From Acidobacteriota bacterium (GTDB lineage Bacteria; Acidobacteriota; UBA890; WLXD01), in the NCBI GenBank assembly GCA_012103255.1, contig WLXD01000005.1, forward strand, positions 319,314 through 383,313: a DNA stretch of 64,000 nucleotides. Reading direction: 5' to 3'. The notes beneath the pieces were generated by a model, which was not told the origin of the DNA, searched no databases, and saw nothing but the letters and a program-made list of their open reading frames with translations. How positions within the stretch are numbered: position 1 is the first letter of the stretch; each line of letters begins with the position of its first letter. Shown here one piece after another: positions 34,948-43,815 of this stretch. The position numbers and the translations under genes were made by a program.

Positions 34948-36915
34948 ATGGTTCTTCTCGGACAGACGCTCCTCGTCGCGGCCTTCACCGCTTCAATCTA
35001 TGGCGTGGCAGCGGCGATGCTCGGAGCTCGTCGGCAGCAGGCGGGCCTCGTCGCATCGGCGCGCAACGCCGTGTACGTCACAGGCGCACTGGTCTTCGGA
35101 GCCACGGGTACGCTGATCTATCTGCTCCTGACTGATCGTTTCGACGTCCAATACGTGGCCCAGAACTCAAGGCTCGAGCAACCGCTTCCCTACAAGATCT
35201 CCGCATTGTGGGGCGGCATGGCCGGTTCGCTGATGTTGTGGGCCGTGGTGCTCGCCGGCTACATGGTCGTGGCCGCCTGGATCAATCGCGACCGCCATCC
35301 CGAGCTCATGCCCTGGGTTCACGCCGTCTGTCTCTCGACCGTCGCGTTCTTCGTTTCGCTGATGATCTTCTCGGCGAACCCGTTCCAGGTGCTGCCGTTC
35401 ACGCCCCTCGATGGTCAGGGCATGAATCCCCTGTTGCAGAACCCGGCGATGGCGTCGCATCCGCCGACGCTCTACCTCGGGTACGTTGGCTTCACCATTC
35501 CGTTTGCCTTCGCTTTGGCTGCATTGATCAGCGGCAAGCTGGATACATCCTGGCTCCACGCCATCCGACGCTGGACGATCGTGGCGTGGTTCTTTCTCTC
35601 CGTGGGGATCACCCTCGGCGCGCAGTGGGCATATGTCGAACTGGGCTGGGGCGGGTACTGGGGCTGGGATCCCGTGGAGAACGCCTCGTTCATGCCATGG
35701 CTCGTCGCCACCGCCTACCTTCACTCGGTCATGATGGAGGAGAAGAAGGGCATGCTCCGCGTCTGGAACATGCTGATGATCATCGCGACGTTCGGACTGT
35801 GCATTTTCGGCACGTTCCTTACGCGCTCGGGAATCGTCTCCTCGGTTCACGCGTTCGCGACCTCGAATCTCGGCGCGTTCTTCGCCGCGTACCTCGCCGT
35901 TGTGCTCGCGTTGAGTCTGGGTCTCGTGGCGTGGCGCCTGCCACAGTTGCGTAGCGCGAGTCGATTGGAGTCCGTGCTGTCGCGGGAATCGTCGTTCCTG
36001 TTCAACAATCTCGTGCTCGTGGTGGCCTGCTTCGCGGTGTTGTGGGGGACGATGTTTCCCGTCATCTCCGAGGCAGTGAACGGCGTGAAGATCACGGTTG
36101 GGCCACCCTTCTTCAATCGGGTCAACATACCAATCTTCCTCGCGCTGCTGGCGTTGACCGGAATCGGGCCACTCATTGCCTGGCGGCGCGCCTCGCTGCC
36201 CAGCCTGCGCCGCGCCTTCGTGTGGCCGACAGGGACTTTCCTGGCAACCTTGATCGCCTGCGTGGTACTGGATCTCGGTGGGCCCTATACGTGGATTTCT
36301 CTCGCGCTATCAGCCTTCGTCACAGCCACTGTGATCCAGGAATTCTGGCGTGGAGGGCGCGCACGGGCGGCGTCGAGCGGAGAGGGGCTCGCCCTGGCGA
36401 TGCTCAACCTGACTCGTCGCAACAAGCGCCGGTATGGCGGCTACGTGATCCACGTCGGGATCGTGTTGATGGCGGTTGGTATCACCGGCTCGGGCGTGTT
36501 CCAGACTGACGTCGAGGCCACACTGCGTCCAGGAGAAACCGTCGATGTTGCAGGCTACCGGTTGCAGTTCGAAGAACTCGATATCTTCGCGGTCGACGGA
36601 GTTGATGTGGTGTCCGCCAGTTTGGTGGCCTTCGATGGGCCGCGGGCGCGCTTCCGTATGGTGCCCCAGCGACATTTCCACCCGCGCCAGGACAATCCAA
36701 CGACCGAAGTAGCCATCTGGAGCGGTATGCGCCACGACCTCTACGTCGTTCTGGCCGGCTGGAACAACGACGAAGGCGGAATGGCCACTTTCAAGCTTTA
36801 CCTGAATCCACTCGTGAAGTGGATCTGGATCGGCGGGTTCGTGCTCATGTTCGGCACATTGATCTGCCTCGTGCCGGATCGGAGTCTGTCGGATAGCGGA
36901 ACGGCGAACTACTGA
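34948..36915 (+). CDS. ccmF: Heme lyase subunit CcmF
   Basis: The 655-aa multispanning membrane protein carries the tryptophan-rich WWD motif GWGGYWGWDPVENASFMPWL, conserved histidines and the large C-terminal periplasmic domain. It is the core of the heme-apocytochrome ligase that attaches heme to CxxCH in exported apocytochromes. The ATG at 34948 lacks an obvious strong ribosome site. Confidence 0.96.
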   Translation: MVLLGQTLLVAAFTASIYGVAAAMLGARRQQAGLVASARNAVYVTGALVFGATGTLIYLLLTDRFDVQYVAQNSRLEQPLPYKISALWGGMAGSLMLWAVVLAGYMVVAAWINRDRHPELMPWVHAVCLSTVAFFVSLMIFSANPFQVLPFTPLDGQGMNPLLQNPAMASHPPTLYLGYVGFTIPFAFALAALISGKLDTSWLHAIRRWTIVAWFFLSVGITLGAQWAYVELGWGGYWGWDPVENASFMPWLVATAYLHSVMMEEKKGMLRVWNMLMIIATFGLCIFGTFLTRSGIVSSVHAFATSNLGAFFAAYLAVVLALSLGLVAWRLPQLRSASRLESVLSRESSFLFNNLVLVVACFAVLWGTMFPVISEAVNGVKITVGPPFFNRVNIPIFLALLALTGIGPLIAWRRASLPSLRRAFVWPTGTFLATLIACVVLDLGGPYTWISLALSAFVTATVIQEFWRGGRARAASSGEGLALAMLNLTRRNKRRYGGYVIHVGIVLMAVGITGSGVFQTDVEATLRPGETVDVAGYRLQFEELDIFAVDGVDVVSASLVAFDGPRARFRMVPQRHFHPRQDNPTTEVAIWSGMRHDLYVVLAGWNNDEGGMATFKLYLNPLVKWIWIGGFVLMFGTLICLVPDRSLSDSGTANY

Positions 36916-36916
36916 C

Positions 36917-37426
36917 ATGAACTCGCAAGCTTTCTTCATTGTTGCGGGCATCTTCGCCGCTGTGATCGGTCTCGGCGGCGGCTGGTGGGCTGCTCAGCCG
37001 CACAACGATCTCTCACAGTACGACCGCCTCGGCGCCGAGATTGGATGCCAGTGCGGCACTTGCCCAAAACGACCCATCGCCACCTGTGGATGCGCATTTG
37101 CGGACGGGATGCTCGGCGAACTTGCGGAGCTGACCGATGGGAGTCGCTCCGACGCTGAGGTCATGGAGACCTTTGCGGTTCGCTACGATCCCTCGGTGAG
37201 GATCAAGCCTGCTGCCGACGGTTTGGGGCTCCTGGCCTGGATCGCCCCGATGCTGATGCTCACAGTGGGTGCGGTCGGCGTGGGCGCGCTGCTCACTCGC
37301 TGGATAGCCATGCAGCAGGCCGACGAAGCCCTAGCGGACAGCGACTCAGCAGTCGTCCCCGCGATAGACCTGGACGACGACGCCCTCGCCATCGTCGAGC
37401 GCGAACTGGCGGATCTGGATACGTAG
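36917..37426 (+). CDS. ccmH: CcmH-like thiol protein with an unusual five-cysteine cluster
   Basis: The 169-aa product has two membrane segments (about residues 5-26 and 92-118) and a periplasmic domain of roughly 65 residues. CcmH normally has the pair LRCxxCQ, which reduces apocytochromes or holds them for CcmF. Here the site is CQCGTC followed by TCGC (Cys44, 46, 49, 57, 59), an extended cluster. The following helix and GELAELTDG are CcmH-like. The acidic tail (residues about 130-169) is unique. It follows ccmF by one base and is 0 bp from the next gene. Assignment is by position and the Cys-rich site. Confidence 0.75.
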   Translation: MNSQAFFIVAGIFAAVIGLGGGWWAAQPHNDLSQYDRLGAEIGCQCGTCPKRPIATCGCAFADGMLGELAELTDGSRSDAEVMETFAVRYDPSVRIKPAADGLGLLAWIAPMLMLTVGAVGVGALLTRWIAMQQADEALADSDSAVVPAIDLDDDALAIVERELADLDT

Positions 37427-37888
37427 ATGGAATACGCGGCCGTCGCTCTTGTCGTGATCGCGGCGCTCATCCCGATTGTCGCGCCGCTTGTGTGGCCTCC
37501 GCTTCTGCGTCTGCGCGAGGCAGCCGGTCCCGCGGCAGACCTGGCTCGCCTCGAGGAACGCAAGGCCTCGCTTTACGGCGCGATCAAGGAGGTCGGATTC
37601 GACCTGCGCATGGACAAGATGTCCGACGAGGACTACGAGCACGAAGTCTCCGCCCTCAAACGTGAGGCCGTGATCGTCGTTGGCGAGATCGAGGCTTTGC
37701 GGAAGAATCCGCCGCGCGGGCCGGAGCATGTCGAGAATGCGATCGCCGCCTCGCGCGAAGAATCCAAGACGCCGGCAGCCCGCACTGCCGTCACGGCATC
37801 GTCATTCTGCATCCAGTGTGGCGGCGGGCTCGGTGAGGCCGACCGGTTTTGCGCTCATTGTGGCAACCAGATCGTGAGCGAGTCATGA
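37427..37888 (+). CDS. Small membrane zinc-ribbon protein with a CcmI-like motif
   Basis: The 153-aa product has an N-terminal membrane helix (residues 4-30), then a helical hairpin (LEERKASLYGAIKEVGFDLR, then MSDEDYEHEVSALKREA), a linker and a C-terminal zinc ribbon (C-x2-C-x10-C-x2-C). The hairpin resembles the N-terminal segment of CcmI/CycH, which positions apocytochrome for ligation. The following gene has a related segment. I do not know a name for this protein; a ligation-complex role is inferred from position. Confidence 0.78.
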   Translation: MEYAAVALVVIAALIPIVAPLVWPPLLRLREAAGPAADLARLEERKASLYGAIKEVGFDLRMDKMSDEDYEHEVSALKREAVIVVGEIEALRKNPPRGPEHVENAIAASREESKTPAARTAVTASSFCIQCGGGLGEADRFCAHCGNQIVSES

Positions 37889-39030
37889 CGCGATCTCGGG
37901 TTGGTTTGAAGGTCGCGATAGCGCTTGGCTGCGTGTGCTTGTTTCCCGGCGGCGCCGCCGCCCAGGTGGAAGGGAGGGTGGTCGATCCCTCAGGTGTGGG
38001 GCTCGGGGCCGAGGTCACGCTCGAAGTTCATGACGGCCAACAAGTTATCTATTCGATGGCCACGCGCTCGGCCGAAGACGGCAGCGTCGCGTGGGCCGAC
38101 GCGCCTACAGGTGATGGCTTCCATGGTCGACTGAGAGGCACCGTGGATGGCGCGGAATACATCTCGGCAACGACCGCGCTCACTGCCGACGCATCTCCGT
38201 TGGAACTCGTCATCGTGCCTGTGGCGACCGACGGCCGGCCGCTCCACCTGGATACGCTGCATCTCATCGTGCAGTCCGACGATGCCGCTGTTCTTCGCGT
38301 CTTGCAGTTCATGACGGTATCGAATGCGGCTGAAGCTCCGTGGGCCGGGGGGCCGGCCCTCGAGGACGGCCGGCGCGCCGGACTCGTTGTTCCGGTGCCC
38401 GTCGAGGCCACGAACGTACAGCCCGCACCGTTCCCAACTCCCGACGCGGCCCTGGATGTCAGTCAGGCCCAGTTCGGTAGTGATCGCATACTGGATGCGC
38501 GGCCGGTTCCGATCTCCGGACGACAGGTTGCCATTACGTACGAGCTGCCGATTGGCGGCGGCGCCATCGACACCGAGCTGCTTCTCCCCTATCCAGCGGC
38601 CGCCGTGACCTTGATGATCGGCGGCGCGGCGCGCGAGACGTTGGAAGTTGCGAGCGGAACGCTGACGCTTGGCGAACCCGACATGATCGGCGAAGAGGAA
38701 TACGACCTGTGGCACGCGTCGGCACTCTCGCCTGGAACAGCGATCGACATCCGCATCGGGCCGCCGGGCTTTCGTCTGGATCTCGGCCAGGTAGGTGTTC
38801 TCGGCGGCGGTGCCGCCCTGCTGCTGGCAGTGGCCGGGTCGCTGTTCAGTACTCGACGTCCGGCTCAGGTTAGCCGAGATCGATCGGCGATCATCGCCTC
38901 CATCGCTGCGCTCGACGACAACTACGACACCGGCGATCTCTCTGCCGGCGATTACTTCAAGCGCCGTAGTCGAGAACTCGAGCGCCTCGCCTTGCTTGAG
39001 CAAAGCCGGGGCACCAGTGGGACCGCCTGA
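37885..39030 (+). CDS. Exported membrane-anchored protein in the ccm operon, function unknown
   Basis: The 381-aa product starts at ATG 37885, overlapping the previous stop (ATGA). It has a signal peptide (residues 1-25), a carboxypeptidase-regulatory-like beta domain (VEGRVVDPSGVGLGAEVTL), a beta-rich periplasmic region, a C-terminal membrane helix (near residue 310) and a cytoplasmic tail of about 60 residues. The tail (SIAALDDNYDTGDLSAGDY) is patterned like the CcmI-type hairpin of the preceding protein. It is a novel component within an otherwise standard ccm gene order and may link the ligase to substrates; that is inference. Confidence 0.75.
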   Translation: MTRSRVGLKVAIALGCVCLFPGGAAAQVEGRVVDPSGVGLGAEVTLEVHDGQQVIYSMATRSAEDGSVAWADAPTGDGFHGRLRGTVDGAEYISATTALTADASPLELVIVPVATDGRPLHLDTLHLIVQSDDAAVLRVLQFMTVSNAAEAPWAGGPALEDGRRAGLVVPVPVEATNVQPAPFPTPDAALDVSQAQFGSDRILDARPVPISGRQVAITYELPIGGGAIDTELLLPYPAAAVTLMIGGAARETLEVASGTLTLGEPDMIGEEEYDLWHASALSPGTAIDIRIGPPGFRLDLGQVGVLGGGAALLLAVAGSLFSTRRPAQVSRDRSAIIASIAALDDNYDTGDLSAGDYFKRRSRELERLALLEQSRGTSGTA

Positions 39031-39733
39031 TGCGGCGCCAGTGCTGGAGTTCGAGTCAGTAGGCAAGAGTTTCGGCCCCGCGGTTGCGCTCCACAACGTG
39101 TCATGCCGTGTTGAGTCGGGCCGATTCGTGACCCTGTTCGGCCCGAACGGTGCCGGCAAGACGACCCTGATTCGCATCGCGGCGACCCTTGCGCGACCGA
39201 GTAACGGGCGAACTCGCCTGTTCGGGCAGGACGTTCGCACAGCGGATGCCGGACTCCGGCGCCGCATTGGCGTGGTGTCGCACCAGTCGTTTCTCTACGG
39301 CGAACTCACGGCGTTGGAGAATCTGGTGTTCTTTGCTCGGCTCTTTGACCGCAACGATGCCGAGGCTAGAGCGCGTGCCGCGGCACAAACCGTTGGGCTC
39401 AGTGACCGACTCGATCAGCAGGTTCGGAGCTTCTCCCGCGGACTGGAGCAAAGATGCGCCATTGCCAGGGCGCTCGTGCATGACCCGGATGTTCTCATGC
39501 TCGACGAGCCGTACTCGGGCCTCGATCCGGTGGCCACCAAGAACCTGACCAGCGTCCTCTCGCGCGCTCACGGCGCCGGCAAGACCGTGATCATGACCAG
39601 CCATGATCTGGCTCGCGGGGCGGAGTTGGCTCAGGACGTGGGGATTCTGGCGCGGGGGCGGCTGCGATTCTGGGGTAATCCTCCGGCAGACATCGAGACC
39701 GCATTCGCCGAGGCGATCGGAGGCTCCGCGTGA
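39017..39733 (+). CDS. ccmA: Cytochrome c maturation ABC exporter ATPase CcmA
   Basis: The 238-aa ATPase has Walker A GPNGAGKTTL, the Q-loop SHQSF, a variant signature FSRGLEQR typical of CcmA (S-x-G-x-x-Q-R), Walker B VLMLDEPYSGLD and the TSHD switch. GTG 39017 overlaps the previous gene by 14 bases; GTG 39041 is an alternative. With CcmB and CcmC it releases holo-CcmE. Confidence 0.93.
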   Translation: MGPPDAAPVLEFESVGKSFGPAVALHNVSCRVESGRFVTLFGPNGAGKTTLIRIAATLARPSNGRTRLFGQDVRTADAGLRRRIGVVSHQSFLYGELTALENLVFFARLFDRNDAEARARAAAQTVGLSDRLDQQVRSFSRGLEQRCAIARALVHDPDVLMLDEPYSGLDPVATKNLTSVLSRAHGAGKTVIMTSHDLARGAELAQDVGILARGRLRFWGNPPADIETAFAEAIGGSA

Positions 39734-40407
39734 CGACGTTGCGTCGGATCTTGACGGTCGTCGGCAAAGACCTTCGCGGCGAGCTTCGCACCAAGGAAGC
39801 CATGAGTTCGACAGTGGTATTCGCCCTGCTGGTGTTGCTTGTCTTTAACTTTGGCTTCGAGCCGGGCACGCGCGATATTGAACTTGTTGGAGCGGGAGTT
39901 CTCTGGAGTTCAATTTTGTTCGCTGCAGTCCTTGCCATGAATCGACTCTTGCTCAACGAGCGCGAGGGAGGCGGGCTCGAGGGACTGATGCTTTCACCGC
40001 TTAGCCGTGCGGACCTCTACCTCGCCAAGACAATAACGCTGCTGTGCTTTCTTGCCGCGGCCAGTTCCGTGACGCTGATCTTGTTCGTCGTGCTCTACAA
40101 CGTATCGCTGGGCGTGCGGATCTTCCCTCTGCTCGCCGTGGTTCTAGCCGGCGTACTCGGCTTGGCCGCAATGGGCACTACCTTCGCCACGATCGCTGTC
40201 CGCACACGGACACGCGAGGTGATGCTGCCGCTGTTGCTCATTCCGCTGGCGGTGCCCCTGTTGATCGCGTGCGTCGAGGTCACCTCCGCACTGATTGCCG
40301 CGCGGGACCTCGCCGACGAGGGACATTGGCTAAGATTGTTGCTGGTATTCGACGTGGTGTTTCTGGCCCTTGGATACGCGACGTATCCGGCGATTCTCGA
40401 GGAATAG
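39730..40407 (+). CDS. ccmB: Heme exporter permease CcmB
   Basis: The 225-aa protein has six predicted membrane helices and the family features KDLRGELRTKEAMSS and LNEREGGGLEGLMLSP. GTG 39730 overlaps the ccmA stop (GTGA). It is the membrane subunit paired with CcmA. Confidence 0.93.
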   Translation: MTTLRRILTVVGKDLRGELRTKEAMSSTVVFALLVLLVFNFGFEPGTRDIELVGAGVLWSSILFAAVLAMNRLLLNEREGGGLEGLMLSPLSRADLYLAKTITLLCFLAAASSVTLILFVVLYNVSLGVRIFPLLAVVLAGVLGLAAMGTTFATIAVRTRTREVMLPLLLIPLAVPLLIACVEVTSALIAARDLADEGHWLRLLLVFDVVFLALGYATYPAILEE

Positions 40408-40408
40408 C

Positions 40409-41143
40409 GTGACATCGAAGTCAGAACAGTCCGGCGGCGGTCTGGGCAGATTGGTCATCCTGGTGGGTGCGGGATGGATCGTCGCCCTGGCGGTGATCTT
40501 CCTCTACGCGCCGACCGAACGTGTGGAAGGTGACATCCAGCGGATGATGTACCTCCACGTCCCTGCAGCGTTCACCATGTACATCGGCTATGGCCTGGTC
40601 TTCTTCGCCAGCCTCATGTACCTGCTGCGTCGCGAGGCGCGTTGGGATGAACTGGCGACCGCCGCGGCGGAAATCGGGACTGTCTTTGCCACGATCATGA
40701 TCACCACTGGGCCGCTATGGGCGAAACCAGTATGGGGCACCTACTGGACCTGGGACGCTCGCCTGACCAGCGCATTCGTACTGTGGCTGATCTATATCGG
40801 CTATTTGATGCTCCGCGCGTACGGTGGTCACGGCGAGCAGGTGGCTCGCTATTGCGCAGTGCTCTCAATCATCGGTTTCGCGGATATCCCGATCATTCAC
40901 TACTCGGTCCGGTGGTGGCGGACCATGCACCCGGACGCGAAGATCATGACCGAAGGATCACCCGGTCAGGGACTGGCACCGGAGATGCTCTTGACCTTCG
41001 GCGTAGCCTTCGCTGCCACCCTGGCACTCTTTACCGTGCTGTTGTCGCTACGATTGCGGCTGGAACGTACCGAGAGGCGAATCGACGCGGCGCATGCGCG
41101 TCGGCAACAGGACCTTGACCTGATTCTGGAGAGCAACGGCTGA
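40409..41143 (+). CDS. ccmC: Heme-handling membrane protein CcmC
   Basis: The 244-aa protein starts at GTG 40409 after AGGA. It has six membrane helices and the WWD motif GTYWTWDARLTSAFVLWL, which presents heme to CcmE. Conserved histidines flank it (YLHVPAAF, IHYSVRWW). It is coupled to ccmD. Confidence 0.94.
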   Translation: MTSKSEQSGGGLGRLVILVGAGWIVALAVIFLYAPTERVEGDIQRMMYLHVPAAFTMYIGYGLVFFASLMYLLRREARWDELATAAAEIGTVFATIMITTGPLWAKPVWGTYWTWDARLTSAFVLWLIYIGYLMLRAYGGHGEQVARYCAVLSIIGFADIPIIHYSVRWWRTMHPDAKIMTEGSPGQGLAPEMLLTFGVAFAATLALFTVLLSLRLRLERTERRIDAAHARRQQDLDLILESNG

Positions 41144-41283
41144 TGTCGACACTGGGATTTCTCTTCGCCGGGTTCACCGTGGCCTGGGCCATTGTGTTCG
41201 CTTACGTTTGGTCCCTCGCCCGACGCTCGGCCACGATCGAGGCCAAGCTCGATCGGCTCGACCCGCCCACGGGCGGGGGCTAG
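41143..41283 (+). CDS. ccmD: CcmD-like small membrane protein
   Basis: A 46-aa product starts at ATG 41143, sharing bases with the ccmC stop (TGATG). It has a single membrane helix (LFAGFTVAWAIVFAYVWSL) and a short basic/coiled tail (RRSATIEAKLDRLD). Position, size and topology match CcmD, which tethers the CcmABC complex to CcmE. Sequence conservation in this family is low, so the call rests mostly on context. Confidence 0.8.
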   Translation: MSTLGFLFAGFTVAWAIVFAYVWSLARRSATIEAKLDRLDPPTGGG

Positions 41284-41333
41284 GCAGAGCGGCTGTCAGA
41301 CGGCCCGCGCGCGCAGCCTCCACGATTGCGATT

Positions 41334-42536
41334 TCAGTCGCCGGCTGAATCGCTGCCCGTGAGAGCAGCAAGGAAGGACTCACCTTCGACGGGTTCGGCA
41401 ATTTCAAAGTTGTCCAGAATCGTAGCGGCAAGGTCACCGAAGCATGCTCGGTCGCCAAGGTTCCCCGCTGCCACGTTTCGGCCAGCAGCGATAATCGGCA
41501 CCGCCTCGCGCGTGTGATCGGTGCCCGGCCAGGTCGGGTCATTGCCATGGTCGGCGGTGATGAGAAGGAGACCGTCGTCCGGGAGCGCGCTGAGAAGTTC
41601 GGGGAGGCGGGAGTCGAACTCCTCGAGTGCCCTGCCGTACCCGACCGGGTCGTTGCGATGTCCGAAGCTCGAGTCGAAGTCCACAAGGTTGGTGAAGATG
41701 CAAGGGGCTCGACGCGTTCGTAGTGCCGCGACGGTGCGTTCGATGCCGTCGGAGTTGTTCCTCGATTTCTCGTAGGTCGAGATCCCTTGTCCGCCGAAGA
41801 TGTCCTGGATTTTGCCCACGGCGTGCGTTTCGATCCCCGCGGACCGAAGATGGTCAAGCGCGGTAGGGCGTACGGGTGTAAGCGCATAGTCACGTCGGTC
41901 GGAAGCGCGGCGCTCGAAGTTCCCAGGTGGACCGTCGAACGGGCGTGCGATCACCCGACCCACCCCGAGGCTCCCGGTCAGCATCTCGCGGGCGTCGCCA
42001 CAGATCCGGTAGAGCTCGTCCAATGGAACGATGTCTGTGTGAGCGGCGATTTGGAAGACACTGTCGCCCGACGTGTACACGATCAGATCACCCGACTCCA
42101 CGTGCCGTGCACCGAGTTCAACCAGGATCTCCGTCCCAGAGGCCGGCTTGTTGCCGAGCACTCCCCTGCCGCTCCGCTGCCCGAAGTCGCGAATGACCTC
42201 CGCGGGAAACCCGTTCGGGAATGTGGGGAATGCCTGATCCGCCACGACTCCCATGAGTTCCCAGTGCCCGACCATCGTGTCCTTGGCGGGACTGCGCGAG
42301 AACATGCGCCCGCGTGCACCGTGCGTAGCGCCTACCGGCCGATCGGTCAGGCGCGGCACGCCGGGGATCGATTCCGCGCCTAGCCGCGCCAACTCTGGCA
42401 GTCGTGCGCCGGTCCGTTCGACCACATGGCCAATCGTATTGGCGCCGAGATCCCCGAAGTCGTCCGCGTCCGGGGCGTTACCGCACCCCACGCTATCGCA
42501 GACAATCACCGCTACCAGCCCGAAGGGCTGGGTCAT
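41334..42536 (-). CDS. deoB: Phosphopentomutase
   Basis: The 400-aa enzyme moves phosphate between C1 and C5 of (deoxy)ribose. It shows the metal motifs DSVGCGNAPDA and ADHGNDPTWPGTDHTRE and the phosphothreonine region KDTMVGHWE. Length fits the DeoB family. It lies 4 bp after the TPR gene stop, so the two are co-transcribed. It belongs to nucleoside salvage; no other deo genes are in the window. Confidence 0.95.
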   Translation of the reverse strand: MTQPFGLVAVIVCDSVGCGNAPDADDFGDLGANTIGHVVERTGARLPELARLGAESIPGVPRLTDRPVGATHGARGRMFSRSPAKDTMVGHWELMGVVADQAFPTFPNGFPAEVIRDFGQRSGRGVLGNKPASGTEILVELGARHVESGDLIVYTSGDSVFQIAAHTDIVPLDELYRICGDAREMLTGSLGVGRVIARPFDGPPGNFERRASDRRDYALTPVRPTALDHLRSAGIETHAVGKIQDIFGGQGISTYEKSRNNSDGIERTVAALRTRRAPCIFTNLVDFDSSFGHRNDPVGYGRALEEFDSRLPELLSALPDDGLLLITADHGNDPTWPGTDHTREAVPIIAAGRNVAAGNLGDRACFGDLAATILDNFEIAEPVEGESFLAALTGSDSAGD

Positions 42537-42540
42537 GACA

Positions 42541-43314
42541 TCAGCTCTCGGCGTCCAGGGTCACGCCAAGTCGTGCGGCGAGCTCCTCAGCTCGCGAGCG
42601 CGCCGGAATCGCGTAGATCGACGCCGGATCATCGTCGGCAATCCGCTGGTAGGTCGTCAGCGCCGCGTCGGTGTTGCCGGCGGCCTCTTGGGCGCGCGCC
42701 TTCGCAAACATGGCTTCGGCGATCGGGAACCCTTCTGGTGCCGGGTCGGCCAGCTCTTCAAACACAGCGATTGCTTCGCCATGCTGATCGCTATCCGACA
42801 GCAGCGTGCCGAGCCGATAGAGCGACATGGCACGGATCAGCGGGGTGCCCGACTCCGCCGCCGCGCGTAGTGAAGCGATGGCCTCCTCTCCGCGGTCGAG
42901 CTCGATCAGGGAGATCCCCAGGTAGAACGCTGCCGCGCGGCCGGATGGCTGGCTGCCGTATTGATCAACCACCGGCTGGAATGCCGCCACTGCCGCTGTG
43001 AACTTTTCCTCGTCGCTCGCGAAACTGTCGCCCTCACCGAGCGCAGAGGCAACGGCAGCGTCGAGGCCCGCCATGTCGATCACGGCAGACTGGTACACGC
43101 GCATACCTTCGGCGAAGAGTGCCGCAGCGTTCTGCTCTTGGCGGACTCTGTAGGCCTGTACGCCGGCCAGGACAGAGCCAACTGCTACAACAGCGAGAAG
43201 TGCGAGGCCAATGGTGCGACGACGCTCGACGAGCCAGCCAGCGAAGTGCGTGACACCGCGCTGGAAGTCGTCCTGCTGCTTCAGGTCTTTACGAGAAAAT
43301 CGGTTGTCGGACAT
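42541..43314 (-). CDS. Membrane-anchored TPR protein (YfgM-like)
   Basis: The 257-aa protein has a cytoplasmic basic N-terminus, one membrane helix (residues 34-56) and a periplasmic domain with about four TPR-like repeats (AAAFYLGISLIELDRGEEAIA and similar). This is the layout of YfgM/ancillary SecYEG translocon proteins. No ribosome site precedes ATG 43314, and a perfect extended -10 is placed so that transcription would begin at the ATG. Confidence 0.82.
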   Translation of the reverse strand: MSDNRFSRKDLKQQDDFQRGVTHFAGWLVERRRTIGLALLAVVAVGSVLAGVQAYRVRQEQNAAALFAEGMRVYQSAVIDMAGLDAAVASALGEGDSFASDEEKFTAAVAAFQPVVDQYGSQPSGRAAAFYLGISLIELDRGEEAIASLRAAAESGTPLIRAMSLYRLGTLLSDSDQHGEAIAVFEELADPAPEGFPIAEAMFAKARAQEAAGNTDAALTTYQRIADDDPASIYAIPARSRAEELAARLGVTLDAES

Positions 43315-43320
43315 AGGTCG

Positions 43321-43329
43321 ATTCTAACA
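43321..43329 (-). promoter_or_regulatory. Extended -10 element giving a predicted leaderless transcript
   Basis: TGTTAGAAT on the minus strand ends at 43321. With six intervening bases, transcription would begin at 43314, the A of the TPR gene ATG. Confidence 0.5.
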
Positions 43330-43350
43330 TTCGGTTTCCGGCGACGTGCT

Positions 43351-43815
43351 TCAGTCGGCCGGTTCAGGACGGGTCGGGACGAGTTCCGGGCCTTCGATCC
43401 AGTGTGTACCGTCCGGGCCCGTTTCGCGCTTCCAGACTGGCACACGCACCTTGAGCTCGTCGATGACATAGCGCAAGGCTTCGAAGGCCGGTGCGCGATG
43501 GGCAGAAGCAACCGCGAGACCGATTGAGATGTCGCCGATCTCGAGGCGTCCGAGCCGGTGATGCGCGGCAGCTCCACTAATCGACCAGCGGCCGGCAGCC
43601 TCTTCGATCACGTCCATCAGCTCCGACCGCGCCATCGATTCGTAGCCCTCATATTCGAGAAAGGCTACCTGCTTACCGAGGTGATGATCCCTCACGGTGC
43701 CCGCAAACGTGGCGATCGCGCCAGCGGTCGGTGATTCAACAGCACGCACGAGTGCCTCCATCGACACGATCTCGTGATCGACCTGAGCTGACGTATGCGG
43801 AGGGAGTGTTGCCAC
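43351..43815 (-). CDS. moaE: Molybdopterin synthase catalytic subunit MoaE
   Basis: The 154-aa product starts at GTG 43815, sharing a base with the moaD stop (TAGTG). It has the family blocks GAIATFAGTVRDH, LEYEGYESMA, HRLGRLEIGD and the catalytic-site lysines in VPVWKRET. With MoaD it converts cPMP into molybdopterin. Confidence 0.95.
   Translation of the reverse strand: MATLPPHTSAQVDHEIVSMEALVRAVESPTAGAIATFAGTVRDHHLGKQVAFLEYEGYESMARSELMDVIEEAAGRWSISGAAAHHRLGRLEIGDISIGLAVASAHRAPAFEALRYVIDELKVRVPVWKRETGPDGTHWIEGPELVPTRPEPAD

Noticed and set aside
37990..39267. 425-codon open frame on the minus strand
   Set aside because: Antisense to the ccm operon genes and ccmA; no start context and no domain.
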